Assembly (NCBI RefSeq): GCF_029844725.1
Contig: NZ_JAOCKJ010000006.1
Span: 1 to 64,000, forward strand
Direction of reading: 5' to 3'
Length of the DNA stretch: 64,000 bases
Source of the DNA: Pantoea sp. GD03673
GTDB lineage: Bacteria > Pseudomonadota > Gammaproteobacteria > Enterobacterales > Enterobacteriaceae
The first letter of the stretch is position 1, and every line of letters starts with the position of its first letter. Under the pieces are notes generated by a model that saw nothing but the letters and a program-made list of their open reading frames with translations, was not told where the DNA came from and did no database searches. Below are positions 9,849 through 19,227 of this stretch, piece by piece. A program made the position numbers and the translations under genes.

Positions 9849-9938
9849 CACATCAAATTCCCAATAGATTAATCATAAAATTATCAACTAAATCATATAA
9901 ATAAAAAGATTAACACCAAAACAGACAACAACACCATG

Positions 9939-9956
9939 TGTAATATAATATTTACA
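9939..9956. promoter_or_regulatory. TyrR box, distal strong
   Basis: TGTAAT-N6-TTTACA matches 11 of 12 TyrR consensus positions and is nearly a perfect palindrome. It is about 200 bp upstream of aroF and 70 bp upstream of the divergent acetyltransferase gene, so it could act on either. Confidence 0.72.
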
Positions 9957-10026
9957 CTGTGACGCATTGCGTTTCTGCCATCCGCAGGCAGAATAAAAGA
10001 ATTAATCTGTTGCAACTGAGAGAGTT

Positions 10027-10563
10027 ATGCACCTATCGCTACAGGACATCTATCTGCGCCCGTTTGAACTCAGTGACGTCCCCGCCTTTACCGCTGCGGT
10101 AAATGCCTCTCTGGACACTCTTATCCCGTGGATGGTCTGGGCGCACGATGATTATCAGCCTCACGAAGCGGAAAGCTGGATACGCTTTACCCACTGGCAA
10201 CGGATGAGGGAGGAGGCAGAAGAGTTTGCGATTGTTGATCAACATGATCATCTGCTGGGAGGCGCAGGAATACGTTTTGCGCGTCATCCAGGTGATATCA
10301 GTGCAATAGGTTACTGGGTTCGCAGTGACGTCCAGCGTCAGGGAATTGCCAGCCGTGCTGTGGCTGCGTTGCTGCCGCTGGGATTCTCCCGCCCGGAAAC
10401 CCGCGTGATTGAAATTCTGGCGGCAGAGAATAACCTGGCCAGTCGGGGCGTCGCGGAAAAGTGCGGTGGCGATTTTATTGGCTGTCGTTATGGCTTGATC
10501 GTATTAGAGGAAGGGCCGGTGAATACTGCAATTTATCATTTTCAGCGGCCAGACGCCGGTTAG
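10027..10563 (+). CDS. GNAT-family N-acetyltransferase (RimJ/RimL-like)
   Basis: This 178-residue protein looks like a RimJ/RimL-type acetyltransferase that would use acetyl-CoA. The sequence opens with LRPFELSDVPAF and carries the acetyl-CoA pyrophosphate-binding motif QRQGIAS (Q/RxxGxA) near residue 107, followed by the usual AENNLASRGVAEKCG segment. Substrate is unknown; ribosomal-protein N-termini, antibiotics or small amines are all possible. It occupies the place where E. coli has yfiLRNB. Base composition looks like that of its neighbours. A tail-to-tail hairpin separates it from rplS. Confidence 0.87.
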   Translation: MHLSLQDIYLRPFELSDVPAFTAAVNASLDTLIPWMVWAHDDYQPHEAESWIRFTHWQRMREEAEEFAIVDQHDHLLGGAGIRFARHPGDISAIGYWVRSDVQRQGIASRAVAALLPLGFSRPETRVIEILAAENNLASRGVAEKCGGDFIGCRYGLIVLEEGPVNTAIYHFQRPDAG

Positions 10564-10589
10564 CTGCAGCTGAAGGCAGTCATCAGGAC

Positions 10590-10620
10590 AAAAAAAGGGG
10601 CTGGCAGATGCCAACCCCTT
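10590..10620 (-). terminator. Rho-independent terminator of the rpsP-rplS operon
   Basis: A GGGG(C/T)TGGCA...TGCCA(G/A)CCCC hairpin at 10597-10618 is followed on the minus strand by seven T residues. It ends the ribosomal operon and lies just after the convergent acetyltransferase gene. Confidence 0.86.
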
Positions 10621-10658
10621 GTTTGCTATTAACTTTTAGATGTCGCGTTAGCGATACC

Positions 10659-11015
<357 letters not shown>

Positions 11016-11048
11016 TCATATCCTGGGTAAACTGATAGTCGGGGAAGA

Positions 11049-11813
11049 TCACTCTTCCACATCATCGTTTTGTTGCTGCTGATATTCCTGCTGGAACTCA
11101 TTCAGCAACCTTGCTTGCTCTTCAGTCAGAGCCAGGTTTTCCAGAAGTTCAGGTCTTCTCAGCCAGGTACGGCCTAGCGACTGCTTCAGACGCCAGCGGC
11201 GAATATCAGCGTGGTTACCTGACAGTAATACTGCCGGCACCTCCACGCCGTCTAACACTTCAGGTCGGGTATAGTGCGGACAATCCAGCAAACCTTCAGA
11301 GAACGAATCCTCATCGGCTGACGCCTGCTTGCCGAGTACGCCGGGAATAAACCGGGCGACTGCATCAATCATCGTCATTGCTGGCAATTCCCCGCCACTG
11401 AGAACGTAATCACCGATTGACCATTCTTCATCAATTTCGGAATGAATTACGCGCTCATCAATCCCTTCATAACGGCCACAGACCAGAATTAACTTGTCCC
11501 GTGCCGCCAGTTCGCAAACGCCCTGTTGGTCCAGCTTGCGACCCTGAGGTGAAAGATATATCACCCTGGCGCCATCACCTGCCGCTGCTTTCGCTGCGGA
11601 GATGGCATCCCGTAAAGGTTGTACCATCATCAGCATTCCCGGTCCGCCGCCGTAAGGACGATCATCCACGGTACGGTGCCGGTCGTGCGTGAAGTCACGA
11701 GGACTCCAGCTTTGAATGCTGAGCAGACCGTTTTTTACAGCCCGGCCAGTTACCCCGTAATCGGTAATAGCGCGAAACATTTCTGGAAACAGGCTGATAA
11801 CACCAATCCACAT
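11049..11813 (-). CDS. trmD: tRNA (guanine-N1-)-methyltransferase TrmD
   Basis: TrmD uses S-adenosylmethionine to make m1G37 in tRNAs, preventing +1 frameshifting. The 254-residue product (E. coli 255) has the SPOUT trefoil-knot signatures [18 protein letters not shown] and [11 protein letters not shown], plus [10 protein letters not shown] near the tRNA site. The ATG at 11813 starts [13 protein letters not shown] as in E. coli; an in-frame extension upstream overlaps rimM and is rejected. The Shine-Dalgarno is weak, consistent with the low TrmD yield known for this operon. It lies 35 bp after rimM. Confidence 0.97.
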   Translation of the reverse strand: MWIGVISLFPEMFRAITDYGVTGRAVKNGLLSIQSWSPRDFTHDRHRTVDDRPYGGGPGMLMMVQPLRDAISAAKAAAGDGARVIYLSPQGRKLDQQGVCELAARDKLILVCGRYEGIDERVIHSEIDEEWSIGDYVLSGGELPAMTMIDAVARFIPGVLGKQASADEDSFSEGLLDCPHYTRPEVLDGVEVPAVLLSGNHADIRRWRLKQSLGRTWLRRPELLENLALTEEQARLLNEFQQEYQQQQNDDVEE

Positions 11814-11848
11814 TGTATTCGCCGTTACGTTACCGTTCGATTCGGAGA

Positions 11849-12397
11849 TCAAAAACCAGGATCCCAATCTACCTCAATGACGCCAGTAGAGAGATCGACT
11901 TTCCTGATAACCTGTTCATCAAGAAACGGAATTAACCGCTCCTGAGCACCGAATGCATCCTTCAGGTTTGCCTTAACGACGAGAACGTCGTTCGAGCCGG
12001 TTTCCATCATATCGATGACTTTACCCATCTCGTAGCCTTCAAGGTTAACCACTCTGCAGCCCATAAGGTCTTTCCAGTAGTAGTCACCCTCTTCCAGCAA
12101 TGGCAACTGCGTCGAGTCAACCTGAATTTCGCAATTGGTTAACTGAGCCGCCGCATCCCGATCTTCAATGCCTTTGACTTTGATGATCAGGTCCTGATTG
12201 TGGTGCTTCCAACCTTCCAGTTCGACCTGCTGCCATTTACCGGCGCGCTGGATGAACCAGGGTTGGTAGTTGAAGATGCTTTCAGCGTCTTCAGTGGAGG
12301 AAAACACTTTGAGCCAGCCGCGAATACCGTAGGCGGCTCCCATCTTACCCAATACAATCGGGTTAACAGGAGGCTGTGCGGCAAGTTGTCTGCTCAT
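11849..12397 (-). CDS. rimM: Ribosome maturation factor RimM
   Basis: RimM binds S19 and helps mature the 3' head domain of the 30S subunit. The product is 182 residues, as in E. coli. It has the RimM N-terminal barrel ([18 protein letters not shown]) and a C-terminal PRC-barrel domain ([12 protein letters not shown]). The ATG at 12397 gives MSRQLAAQ. It is second in the rpsP operon, 18 bp after rpsP. Confidence 0.97.
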   Translation of the reverse strand: MSRQLAAQPPVNPIVLGKMGAAYGIRGWLKVFSSTEDAESIFNYQPWFIQRAGKWQQVELEGWKHHNQDLIIKVKGIEDRDAAAQLTNCEIQVDSTQLPLLEEGDYYWKDLMGCRVVNLEGYEMGKVIDMMETGSNDVLVVKANLKDAFGAQERLIPFLDEQVIRKVDLSTGVIEVDWDPGF

Positions 12398-12415
12398 GCT
12401 CACCACCGTGACAGA

Positions 12416-12664
12416 TTAAGCTGCTTTCTTAGCTTCTTTGACCAGCGCGTTAACGCGATCAGAAAGCGTTGCGCCCTGGCCAACCCAGTGCTCGATACGA
12501 TCCATATCAAGACGCAGACCTTCAGCCTGACCAGAAGCGATCGGGTTGAAGAAACCAACGCGCTCGATGAAACGACCGTTGCGTGCATTGCGGCTGTCAG
12601 TGACGACGACCTGATAGAACGGACGCTTTTTAGCGCCGTGACGTGCCAAACGAATTGTTACCAT
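12416..12664 (-). CDS. rpsP: 30S ribosomal protein S16
   Basis: S16 is an early-assembling 30S protein. The 82-residue product has the E. coli length and the family start [18 protein letters not shown] with [16 protein letters not shown] clear GAGGA Shine-Dalgarno precedes the ATG. It is the first gene of rpsP-rimM-trmD-rplS, with a promoter and a strong leader hairpin just upstream. Confidence 0.98.
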   Translation of the reverse strand: MVTIRLARHGAKKRPFYQVVVTDSRNARNGRFIERVGFFNPIASGQAEGLRLDMDRIEHWVGQGATLSDRVNALVKEAKKAA

Positions 12665-12687
12665 AACATCCTCTTCAGTTAATAAAA

Positions 12688-12721
12688 CACCCGGCCCCCA
12701 TCGAGGAACGGGGTCCGGGTG
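12688..12721 (-). other. Leader hairpin of the rpsP operon
   Basis: CACCCGG pairs with CCGGGTG (12688-12694 with 12715-12721) and, after one C-T mismatch, CCCC pairs with GGGG. This makes an 11-pair GC-rich hairpin in the rpsP 5' UTR, about 25 bp before the start codon. It lacks a T run. A role in mRNA stability or control is possible but not shown. Confidence 0.6.
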
Positions 12722-12729
12722 CTATATAA

Positions 12730-12797
12730 AAAGCCCGAAAATTTTACTCATTTTGGCGAAAAAAGCAACCTAAACCGTGCCTTTTCGGGCTTTTTTG
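12730..12797 (-). terminator. Possible ffh terminator around the rpsP promoter
   Basis: AAAAGCCCGAAAA (12729-12741) and its complement TTTTCGGGCTTTT (12782-12794) can pair around a loop of about 40 bases. On the minus strand the stem is followed by TTTTT, so it may end ffh transcripts. The loop is unusually long because it contains the rpsP promoter. Confidence 0.45.
12741..12768 (-). promoter_or_regulatory. Promoter of the rpsP operon
   Basis: On the minus strand TTGCTT (12768-12763), a 16-bp spacer and TAAAAT (12746-12741) form a good sigma-70 promoter. It would start transcription near 12734, inside the right arm of the inverted repeat that may end ffh. Confidence 0.7.
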
Positions 12798-12805
12798 TAG
12801 AACGC

Positions 12806-14167
12806 TTAGCGGCCTGGGAAACCTGGCGGCATCATACCCTTCATGCCGCGCATCATTTTCGCCATACCGCCCTTCTTCATTTTCTTCATCATACGCTGCA
12901 TGTCGTCGAACTGCTTCAATAAGCGGTTAACGTCCTGCACCTGCATACCGGAACCATTTGCGATGCGGCGCTTGCGCGAGCCTTTGATGATCTCGGGTTT
13001 CTCGCGCTCTTTGCGCGTCATCGAGTTGATGATGGCTTCCATGCGTACCAGCACTTTGTCATCCATCTGCGACTTCACATTGTCCGGCAACTGACCCATA
13101 CCAGGCAGTTTACCCATGAGGCTGGCCATGCCACCCATGTTGCGCATCTGCTTGAGCTGCTCAAGGAAGTCATTGAGATCGAAACCGTCGCCGGTTTTCA
13201 GCTTCTTCGCCAGTTTCTCCGCCTGATCGCGGTCAACCTTGCTTTCGATATCTTCGATCAGGGACAGTACGTCGCCCATGCCGAGGATACGTGACGCAAT
13301 ACGATCGGGATAGAACGGCTCAAGCGCATCGGTTTTTTCACCGACACCCATAAATTTGATCGGCTTGCCGGTAATATGGCGAATGGACAGCGCCGCACCA
13401 CCACGTGCATCACCGTCGACCTTGGTCAGGATCACACCGGTCAGCGGCAGCGCTTCATTAAAGGCTTTAGCGGTGTTTGCGGCATCCTGACCGGTCATGG
13501 CATCGACCACAAACAGCGTTTCTACCGGCTTGACTGCGGCGTGAACCTGTTTGATTTCGTCCATCATCGCTTCGTCAACGTGCAGACGACCAGCGGTATC
13601 CACCAGCAGCACATCGTAGAATTTCAGGCGGGCTTCACGCAGCGCATTATTAACGATATCGACTGGCTTCTGGCTGAGATCGGACGGACAGAAATCCACC
13701 CCGACCTGCTGCGCCAGCGTTTCCAGCTGTTTGATTGCCGCCGGGCGATAGACGTCGGCAGAAACCACTAAAACTTTCTTCTTGTGCTTCTCACGCAGGA
13801 ACTTACCCAGCTTACCGACGCTGGTGGTTTTACCGGCACCCTGCAGGCCCGCCATCAGCACGACGGCTGGCGGCTGAGCCGCCAGGTCGAGTGCGTTGTT
13901 CTCTGCACCCATCGCCGCAACCAGCTCGTTACGAACGATTTTGATGAACTCCTGACCGGGTGTCAGGCTTTTGTTCACATCATGACCGACCGCGCTCTCT
14001 TTCACACGGTTAATGAAGTCACGCACCACTGGCAGCGCAACGTCAGCTTCAAGCAGTGCCATGCGCACTTCACGCAGGGTCTCTTTGATGTTCTCTTCAG
14101 TCAGCCTTCCGCGGCCGCTGATATTTCGCAGGGTTTGCGACAAACGATCGGTTAAATTATCAAACAT
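12806..14167 (-). CDS. ffh: Signal recognition particle protein Ffh
   Basis: Ffh with 4.5S RNA forms the bacterial SRP and targets nascent inner-membrane proteins to FtsY. The 453-residue product has the E. coli length. After the N domain comes the GTPase G domain with GLQGAGKTTS (P-loop), DTAGRL and TKVDGDARGG. The methionine-rich M domain carries RIANGSGMQVQDVNRLLKQF and ends with the Met/Gly-rich MMRGMKGMMPPGFPG. It is divergent from ypjD and lies directly upstream of the rpsP operon on the same strand. Confidence 0.98.
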   Translation of the reverse strand: MFDNLTDRLSQTLRNISGRGRLTEENIKETLREVRMALLEADVALPVVRDFINRVKESAVGHDVNKSLTPGQEFIKIVRNELVAAMGAENNALDLAAQPPAVVLMAGLQGAGKTTSVGKLGKFLREKHKKKVLVVSADVYRPAAIKQLETLAQQVGVDFCPSDLSQKPVDIVNNALREARLKFYDVLLVDTAGRLHVDEAMMDEIKQVHAAVKPVETLFVVDAMTGQDAANTAKAFNEALPLTGVILTKVDGDARGGAALSIRHITGKPIKFMGVGEKTDALEPFYPDRIASRILGMGDVLSLIEDIESKVDRDQAEKLAKKLKTGDGFDLNDFLEQLKQMRNMGGMASLMGKLPGMGQLPDNVKSQMDDKVLVRMEAIINSMTRKEREKPEIIKGSRKRRIANGSGMQVQDVNRLLKQFDDMQRMMKKMKKGGMAKMMRGMKGMMPPGFPGR

Positions 14168-14330
14168 GGTCTCTCACTTAAAAAGATCGCGAGGCGCCTG
14201 ATCGGCAGAATGCGGCGGATTATAACACGAAGCCTCCGGGATCTCTGCAATTGCCCCTCAGATCGTTTGGAGCCTGCTTCGGCTGGCGCTATACTGCCTT
14301 TTTCCTTATCTGACTGAACCGAAAGGATCT

Positions 14331-15131
14331 ATGTTCGTTTTCGCGATAGTGGCGCTATTCGCCTACTCCTTAAGCCTTGCCCTGATCATTCCCAGCCTGT
14401 TGAAACGCAACGGCGGCTGGCGGCGAATGGCGATGCTCTCTGCCTGTGTGGCGCTGGTGACGCACGCGGTGGCTCTGCAGCAACGCATATTTGCGGTTGA
14501 TAGCGGACAGAATTTAAGCCTGCTCAATATTGGCTCACTGGTCAGCCTGTTGATCTGCGCCATCATGACTATTGTGGCGTCGCGCAACCGTGGCTGGCTG
14601 CTGCTGCCGATTGTTTACAGCTTCGCGCTGATCAATCTGGCCTTCGCCACCTTTGTGCCTAATGCGTTTATTACCCATCTGGAAACGACGCCAGGCATGA
14701 TGATCCATATCGGCCTGTCGCTGTTCGCCTATGCGACGCTGATTATTGCCGCCCTCTATGCACTGCAGCTGGCATGGATCGATTACCAGCTAAAAAATAA
14801 GCGACTGGCGTTCACTCAGGATATGCCGCCACTGCTGACCATCGAACGTAAGATGTTTCACATCACCCAGGTCGGCGTCGTGCTGCTGACGCTGGTGCTC
14901 TGCACCGGTCTGTTTTATATGCAGGATCTCTTCAGCGCAGAAAACGTTGATAAAGCCGTTCTCTCTATCATTGCGTGGTTTGTTTATATCGTTTTGCTCT
15001 GGGGGCACTATCATGAAGGCTGGCGTGGTCGCCGCGTCGTCTGGTTTAACTGCAGCGGTGCGGTGCTGTTAACCATGGCTTACTTCGGCAGTCGCATTTT
15101 GCAGCATCTGCTTGTCCCCACCTCTCGTTAA
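14331..15131 (+). CDS. ypjD: Inner-membrane protein YpjD (cytochrome c assembly-like)
   Basis: YpjD is a multispanning inner-membrane protein of the CcsA/HemX-like cytochrome c assembly family; no precise role is established. The 266-residue product (E. coli 263) has about eight hydrophobic segments and the family segment GMMIHIGLSLFAYATLIIAA. A conserved His-rich part, LLWGHYHEGWRGRR, comes near the end. AAGGAT precedes the ATG. The gene is divergent from ffh and 15 bp upstream of corB, so the two are probably co-transcribed. Confidence 0.93.
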   Translation: MFVFAIVALFAYSLSLALIIPSLLKRNGGWRRMAMLSACVALVTHAVALQQRIFAVDSGQNLSLLNIGSLVSLLICAIMTIVASRNRGWLLLPIVYSFALINLAFATFVPNAFITHLETTPGMMIHIGLSLFAYATLIIAALYALQLAWIDYQLKNKRLAFTQDMPPLLTIERKMFHITQVGVVLLTLVLCTGLFYMQDLFSAENVDKAVLSIIAWFVYIVLLWGHYHEGWRGRRVVWFNCSGAVLLTMAYFGSRILQHLLVPTSR

Positions 15132-15146
15132 AAAGGAAGTTCTGCG

Positions 15147-16433
15147 TTGGAGAATGTTTCAACCACCACGCTGATTATTATTCTCTGCGTCATGGTACTG
15201 GTTTCCGCCTGGTTTGCCGGGTCAGAAACCGGAATGATGACGCTTAACCGCTATAAGCTGCGCCATCAGGCAAAAAACGGTAATCGCGCCGCACGCCGGG
15301 TGGAAAAGTTATTGCGTCGCCCTGACCGGTTGCTCAGTCTGGTATTAATCGGTAACAACCTGGTGAATATTCTGGCCTCTGCCCTGGCCACCATCGTGGG
15401 CATGCGTATTCACGGTGATGAAGGCGTCGCGATTGCGACTGGTATCCTGACCTTTGTGGTGCTGGTCTTTGCTGAAGTGCTGCCGAAAACCGTGGCCGCC
15501 CTCTACCCCGAACGTGTCGCTTTTCCCAGCAGCCTGCTGCTGGTCCCGCTGCAATACATCATGCTGCCACTGGTCTGGTTGCTTAACACCATTACCCGGC
15601 TGCTGATGAGAATGGCCGGTATTCGCGCTGAGGGGGCCATTAACTCCGCACTGAGCAAGGAGGAGTTACGCACCATCGTCTATGAGTCCCGTAGCCTGAT
15701 GTCACGCCGTAATCAGGACATGCTGCTCTCTGTGCTCGACCTGGAGAAAGTCAGCGTTGATGACATCATGGTGCCGCGTAATGAGATTGTCGGCATCAAC
15801 ATTAATGATGACTGGAAGTCGGTAGTGCGCCAGCTGAGCCACTCGCCACACGGCCGCATTGTTCTGTTCCGGGACTCGCTGGATGACTGCGTTGGCATGC
15901 TGCGGGTGCGTGAGGCCTGGCGCATGATGACGGAGAAAAAAGAGTTCACCAAAGAGACGCTGCTGCGCGCCGCCGATGAGATCTACTACATCCCGGAAGG
16001 CACACCGCTGAACACCCAGTTGGTGAAGTTTCAGCGCAACAAAGAGAAAGCGGGCGTGGTCGTCGATGAATATGGCGACATCAAAGGGCTGGTGACAATT
16101 GAGGACATTCTGGAGGAGATCGTAGGCGACTTCACCACCTCGATGTCACCGTCACTGGCAGAAGAAGTGATGCCGCAGAATGATGGCTCGGTGCTGATCG
16201 AAGGCAGCGCCAGCGTGCGTGAAATTAACAAAGCGTTTAACTGGCACCTGCCAGAGCAGGAAGCCCGCACCATCAACGGTATGCTGCTGGAAGCGCTGGA
16301 GGAGATCCCCGCCATCGCCACCCGCGTCCAGATCGGCCTCTATAATGTCGATATTCTGGACGTGCAGGACAACATGATCAAACAGGTGCGTATCACGCCA
16401 AAGACGCCACTGAAGAAATCGGTCGGTTCCTGA
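15147..16433 (+). CDS. corB: CNNM/CorC-type transporter-associated protein CorB (YfjD)
   Basis: CorB proteins combine a DUF21/CNNM membrane domain, a CBS-domain pair and a CorC/HlyC C-terminal domain, and are linked to Mg2+/Co2+ efflux. The 428-residue product has an N-terminal membrane region to about residue 190 (SAWFAGSETGMMTLNRYKLR, VFAEVLPKT). CBS domains cover about 200-330 (VDDIMVPRNEIVGI, VDEYGDIKGLVTIEDILEEIVGD), followed by the transporter-associated domain. The start is an uncommon TTG at 15147, preceded by AAAAGGAAG at seven bases; it gives MENVSTTTLIII, aligning with E. coli. It follows ypjD. Confidence 0.92.
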   Translation: MENVSTTTLIIILCVMVLVSAWFAGSETGMMTLNRYKLRHQAKNGNRAARRVEKLLRRPDRLLSLVLIGNNLVNILASALATIVGMRIHGDEGVAIATGILTFVVLVFAEVLPKTVAALYPERVAFPSSLLLVPLQYIMLPLVWLLNTITRLLMRMAGIRAEGAINSALSKEELRTIVYESRSLMSRRNQDMLLSVLDLEKVSVDDIMVPRNEIVGININDDWKSVVRQLSHSPHGRIVLFRDSLDDCVGMLRVREAWRMMTEKKEFTKETLLRAADEIYYIPEGTPLNTQLVKFQRNKEKAGVVVDEYGDIKGLVTIEDILEEIVGDFTTSMSPSLAEEVMPQNDGSVLIEGSASVREINKAFNWHLPEQEARTINGMLLEALEEIPAIATRVQIGLYNVDILDVQDNMIKQVRITPKTPLKKSVGS

Positions 16434-16439
16434 AGCCAT

Positions 16440-16479
16440 AAAAAAACGCCGCAATCGACATGATGCGGCGTTTTTTTTA
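16440..16479. terminator. Bidirectional terminator between corB and luxS
   Basis: CGCCGCA/TGCGGCG forms a stem around a nine-base loop, flanked by seven A on the left and eight T on the right. It can stop transcripts from both convergent genes. Confidence 0.88.
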
Positions 16480-16494
16480 GCAGAAAAGTCCTGA

Positions 16495-17010
16495 CTAGAT
16501 GTGCAGTTCTTTCAGCTTTTCAGCAGGCAGTTTCAGATCTTCGTTACGGTTAACGCCAATCTCATGCGCCAGCACGTTGCGGGCAATCTGCTGTGCTTCA
16601 TCCAGTGAGTGCAGCTTGTAGCTGCCACACTGATATTCATTCAGCTCAGGGATCTGGTTCTGATCTTTAACTTTCAGAACATCTTCCATCGCCCCTTTCC
16701 ACGCTGTCGCAACGCGCTGCTCGTCTGGAGTACCGATCAGGCTCATGTAGAAGCCCGTGCGGCAACCCATTGGCGAGATATCGACGATTTCCACACCGTT
16801 ACCATTCAGGTGGTCACGCATGAATCCGGCAAAGAGATGCTCCAGCGTATGAATGCCACGCTCAGTAAGGATATCAATGTTCGGACGGCAAAAACGCAGG
16901 TCAAAGACGGTAATCGTATCGCCATGCGGAGTCTTCATGGTTTTGGCAACGCGAACTGCCGGTGCGCCCATGATGGTGTGATCAACGGTAAAACTGTCCA
17001 GTAGTGGCAT
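16495..17010 (-). CDS. luxS: S-ribosylhomocysteine lyase LuxS
   Basis: LuxS cleaves S-ribosylhomocysteine to homocysteine and DPD, the precursor of autoinducer-2, within the activated methyl cycle. The 171-residue product has the E. coli length. It shows the metal ligands His54 and His58 (HTLEH) and Cys128 (EYQCGSYKL), and the catalytic Cys83 in [10 protein letters not shown] strong Shine-Dalgarno CAGGAGGTG precedes the ATG. The MicA RNA gene diverges from it upstream. Confidence 0.98.
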   Translation of the reverse strand: MPLLDSFTVDHTIMGAPAVRVAKTMKTPHGDTITVFDLRFCRPNIDILTERGIHTLEHLFAGFMRDHLNGNGVEIVDISPMGCRTGFYMSLIGTPDEQRVATAWKGAMEDVLKVKDQNQIPELNEYQCGSYKLHSLDEAQQIARNVLAHEIGVNRNEDLKLPAEKLKELHI

Positions 17011-17047
17011 ACGTCACCTCCTGTTCTGAGAATTTTTTTAAAACGAT

Positions 17048-17075
17048 GAAACTTTTCTGTTCGCCCAACGTCTGA
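17048..17075 (+). promoter_or_regulatory. Sigma-E promoter of micA
   Basis: GAAACTT (17048-17054), a 16-bp spacer and TCTGA (17071-17075) fit the sigma-E consensus GGAACTT-N15/16-TCnnA. The -10 lies 6 bp before the predicted 5' end of MicA, in line with envelope-stress control known in E. coli. Confidence 0.82.
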
Positions 17076-17081
17076 ATATAT

Positions 17082-17155
17082 GAAAGACGCGCATTTGTTA
17101 TCATCATCCCTGACAACAGAGATGTTAATTTGGCCACATTGATGTGGCCTTTTTC
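17082..17155 (+). ncRNA. micA: Small regulatory RNA MicA
   Basis: MicA is an Hfq-dependent, sigma-E-induced small RNA that pairs with the ompA leader and other outer-membrane mRNAs. The 5' part, GAAAGACGCGCATTTGTTAT followed by CATCATCCCTG, is nearly identical to E. coli MicA as I recall it, including the seed that pairs with ompA. The 3' end is a terminator hairpin, GGCCACATTGATGTGGCC followed by T residues. The position between luxS and gshA is also conserved. Confidence 0.93.
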
Positions 17156-17159
17156 TTTT

Positions 17160-18725
17160 CTACCCTTCCCGGCTCGCCAGATACGCTTCAAAATCCAGCT
17201 TATCATCCGCTTCCAGCTGCTGCTGCGCAGCAACAGATTCCTGCGCCTGACGTGTGAAATCGTCTTCTGTCAGTACTTCCAGCGGCTCTTCGCAGAGCAG
17301 ATGGCGATACTGTTCAGCCAGCGCAACGCCCGTTCCGGTTACACCATTGTCCTTCATTGCCTGAAGGATGCGCGCCGAGTAGGTTAGCTCAGGATCGTCG
17401 AACGATGCTACCAGTTGATCGCAAACCTGCTGATATTCCGTGCTGTCCTGATTATTGCTGTCTAAGACTTCAGCAACCCGACGCAGATCGGCAAACAGGG
17501 TCTTGCCCACGTCCACCAATGCATGTTCCGCTTCTCCGCAGCCCACAGCGATTTTCTGGTCCGGTTTGCGCCCTTCCAGCACCACCCGATTCCAGTTTTT
17601 ACGGGTGCACTGCAGCTCATCAGCACTCATTTCCGGCGCGTCTGCCAGGGTACACCAGATCAGGAACAGGTCCAGGAAGCGGACCTGATTCTCATCGACA
17701 CCGATGGCAGAGAACGGGTTGATATCCAGTGAGCGCACTTCGATGTATTCAATGCCGCCACGCAGCAGCGCGTCTGAAGGCGCTTCACCTGAACGGGTCA
17801 CACGCTTAGGCCGGATAGGCGCATAAAGCTCATTTTCAATCTGCAGTACGTTGGTGTTGAGCTGCAGCCAGTTGCCGTCGGCATCTTTGGTGCCCATCGC
17901 CGCATACTCTTCGGATGGGGTCTTAATCGCTTTCTTCAGCGCTGTGACATAGCCTTCCAGGGAGTTAAACGTGATGCCCAGTGAGCTTTGCGATTTGTTG
18001 GTGTAGCCTAAATCGCTCAGACGCAGCGAGGTGGCATACGGCAGCCACATCGTGTCTTTATCATTGGTTTCAAACGGCAGCGCGCTCTCGCGGCCCTGCA
18101 GGAAGCTGGAGCTGATTGCCGGTGATGCGCCAAACAAATAAGGGATCACCCAGCCGAAGCGATAATAGTTGCGGATCAGCCGCAGATAGCCCGCTGAAAT
18201 CGTCTCTTTTCCGCTTTCCTGATCTTTCACGTCAGCCCACTCCTGCCAGAATGAAAGGGGCAGCGAGAAGTTGTAGTGAATGCCGGAGATGGTCTGCATT
18301 AACGCGCCATAGCGGTTTTTCAGGCCTTCGCGGTAGAGGGTCTTCATTTTGCCGATATTGGAGTTGCCATATTGCGCCAGCTCAATATTGTCCGCGTCAT
18401 CAATGACGCACGGCATACTGAAGGGCCACATGCGCTCTTCCCCCAGTTCACGGGCAACGTGACGATGGATATCGCGCAGGAAGGCCAGCATGTGATCGAT
18501 ACTGTGATCCACTGGCGTAATAAACTCCAGCAGCGTTTCGGCAAAATCGGTGGTGATCCAATCATGCTTCAGCGCCGAACCCAGCGATTCCGGGTGGCCA
18601 CTTTTTGCCAGATCGCCATTTTCCTGCACACGCAGCGTTTCACGCTCGATGCCACGGCCAATCCCTTTAAGGGCATTGGGATGCGCTTCCAGCCAGGCGA
18701 GCGCTTTAGATACGTCCGGGATCAC
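17160..18725 (-). CDS. gshA: Glutamate-cysteine ligase
   Basis: GshA joins glutamate and cysteine with ATP in the first and rate-limiting step of glutathione synthesis. The product from the GTG at 18725 has 521 residues (E. coli 518) and begins [16 protein letters not shown], matching E. coli, which also uses a non-ATG start. Conserved stretches include [30 protein letters not shown] and [10 protein letters not shown]. An upstream in-frame ATG would add an unsupported lysine/asparagine-rich peptide. The GTG sits four bases after a run of seven G, which can act as a Shine-Dalgarno. It lies downstream of yqaA. Confidence 0.95.
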   Translation of the reverse strand: MIPDVSKALAWLEAHPNALKGIGRGIERETLRVQENGDLAKSGHPESLGSALKHDWITTDFAETLLEFITPVDHSIDHMLAFLRDIHRHVARELGEERMWPFSMPCVIDDADNIELAQYGNSNIGKMKTLYREGLKNRYGALMQTISGIHYNFSLPLSFWQEWADVKDQESGKETISAGYLRLIRNYYRFGWVIPYLFGASPAISSSFLQGRESALPFETNDKDTMWLPYATSLRLSDLGYTNKSQSSLGITFNSLEGYVTALKKAIKTPSEEYAAMGTKDADGNWLQLNTNVLQIENELYAPIRPKRVTRSGEAPSDALLRGGIEYIEVRSLDINPFSAIGVDENQVRFLDLFLIWCTLADAPEMSADELQCTRKNWNRVVLEGRKPDQKIAVGCGEAEHALVDVGKTLFADLRRVAEVLDSNNQDSTEYQQVCDQLVASFDDPELTYSARILQAMKDNGVTGTGVALAEQYRHLLCEEPLEVLTEDDFTRQAQESVAAQQQLEADDKLDFEAYLASREG

Positions 18726-18798
18726 ATTACCCCCCCGCTGTGATAATAATTTATTTTTGTTCAGCATAATGTTAACCGTAGCCTCGAATCTGTGCGAA

Positions 18799-19227
18799 TC
18801 AATGCCACCATTGCATACCCTGTAATGTGGCAGTCGCGATAACGATATAACGCAGTGTTTTACCGACGGCGAGAAACAGCATTGCAGGTAGCCAGGCGAA
18901 ACGTAACCAGCCTGCGAGCACGCAGAGCAGATCACCTATCACCGGCAGCCAGCTAAATAAAAGTGCTGCGGGTCCCAGTCGGTGCAACCACGTCATTGCT
19001 GTGTCATGCCATCGCCCCTGACGTTTTAGCGGCAGCAAGCGACCAATAAGAATGTTGGTTAAGCCGCCCAAGGTGTTTCCCAGTGATGCGGCCAAAAGCA
19101 ACCCGTAAACTGATGTCTTTTTTGCTATCAATAGTGCTATCAGCAGTGCTTCAGAACTTCCCGGCAGCAGCGTCGCACTCAGAAAGCTGCTGCCGAACAT
19201 TGAGGCATAGGTAAGAATGTCACTCAC
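18799..19227 (-). CDS. yqaA: Inner-membrane protein YqaA (VTT/DedA-related)
   Basis: YqaA is a small inner-membrane protein of the SNARE-associated/DedA-like family with no established function. From the GTG at 19227 the product has 142 residues, the E. coli length. Several hydrophobic helices are visible, with the motifs [31 protein letters not shown] and [18 protein letters not shown]. The GTGA overlap with the yqaB stop means coupled translation. A longer form starting at 19341 would lie within yqaB and is rejected. Confidence 0.9.
   Translation of the reverse strand: MSDILTYASMFGSSFLSATLLPGSSEALLIALLIAKKTSVYGLLLAASLGNTLGGLTNILIGRLLPLKRQGRWHDTAMTWLHRLGPAALLFSWLPVIGDLLCVLAGWLRFAWLPAMLFLAVGKTLRYIVIATATLQGMQWWH

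Noticed and set aside
18726-18935. N-terminal extension of gshA
   Set aside because: It overlaps the end of yqaA and encodes no conserved residues; the GTG at 18725 aligns with E. coli GshA.
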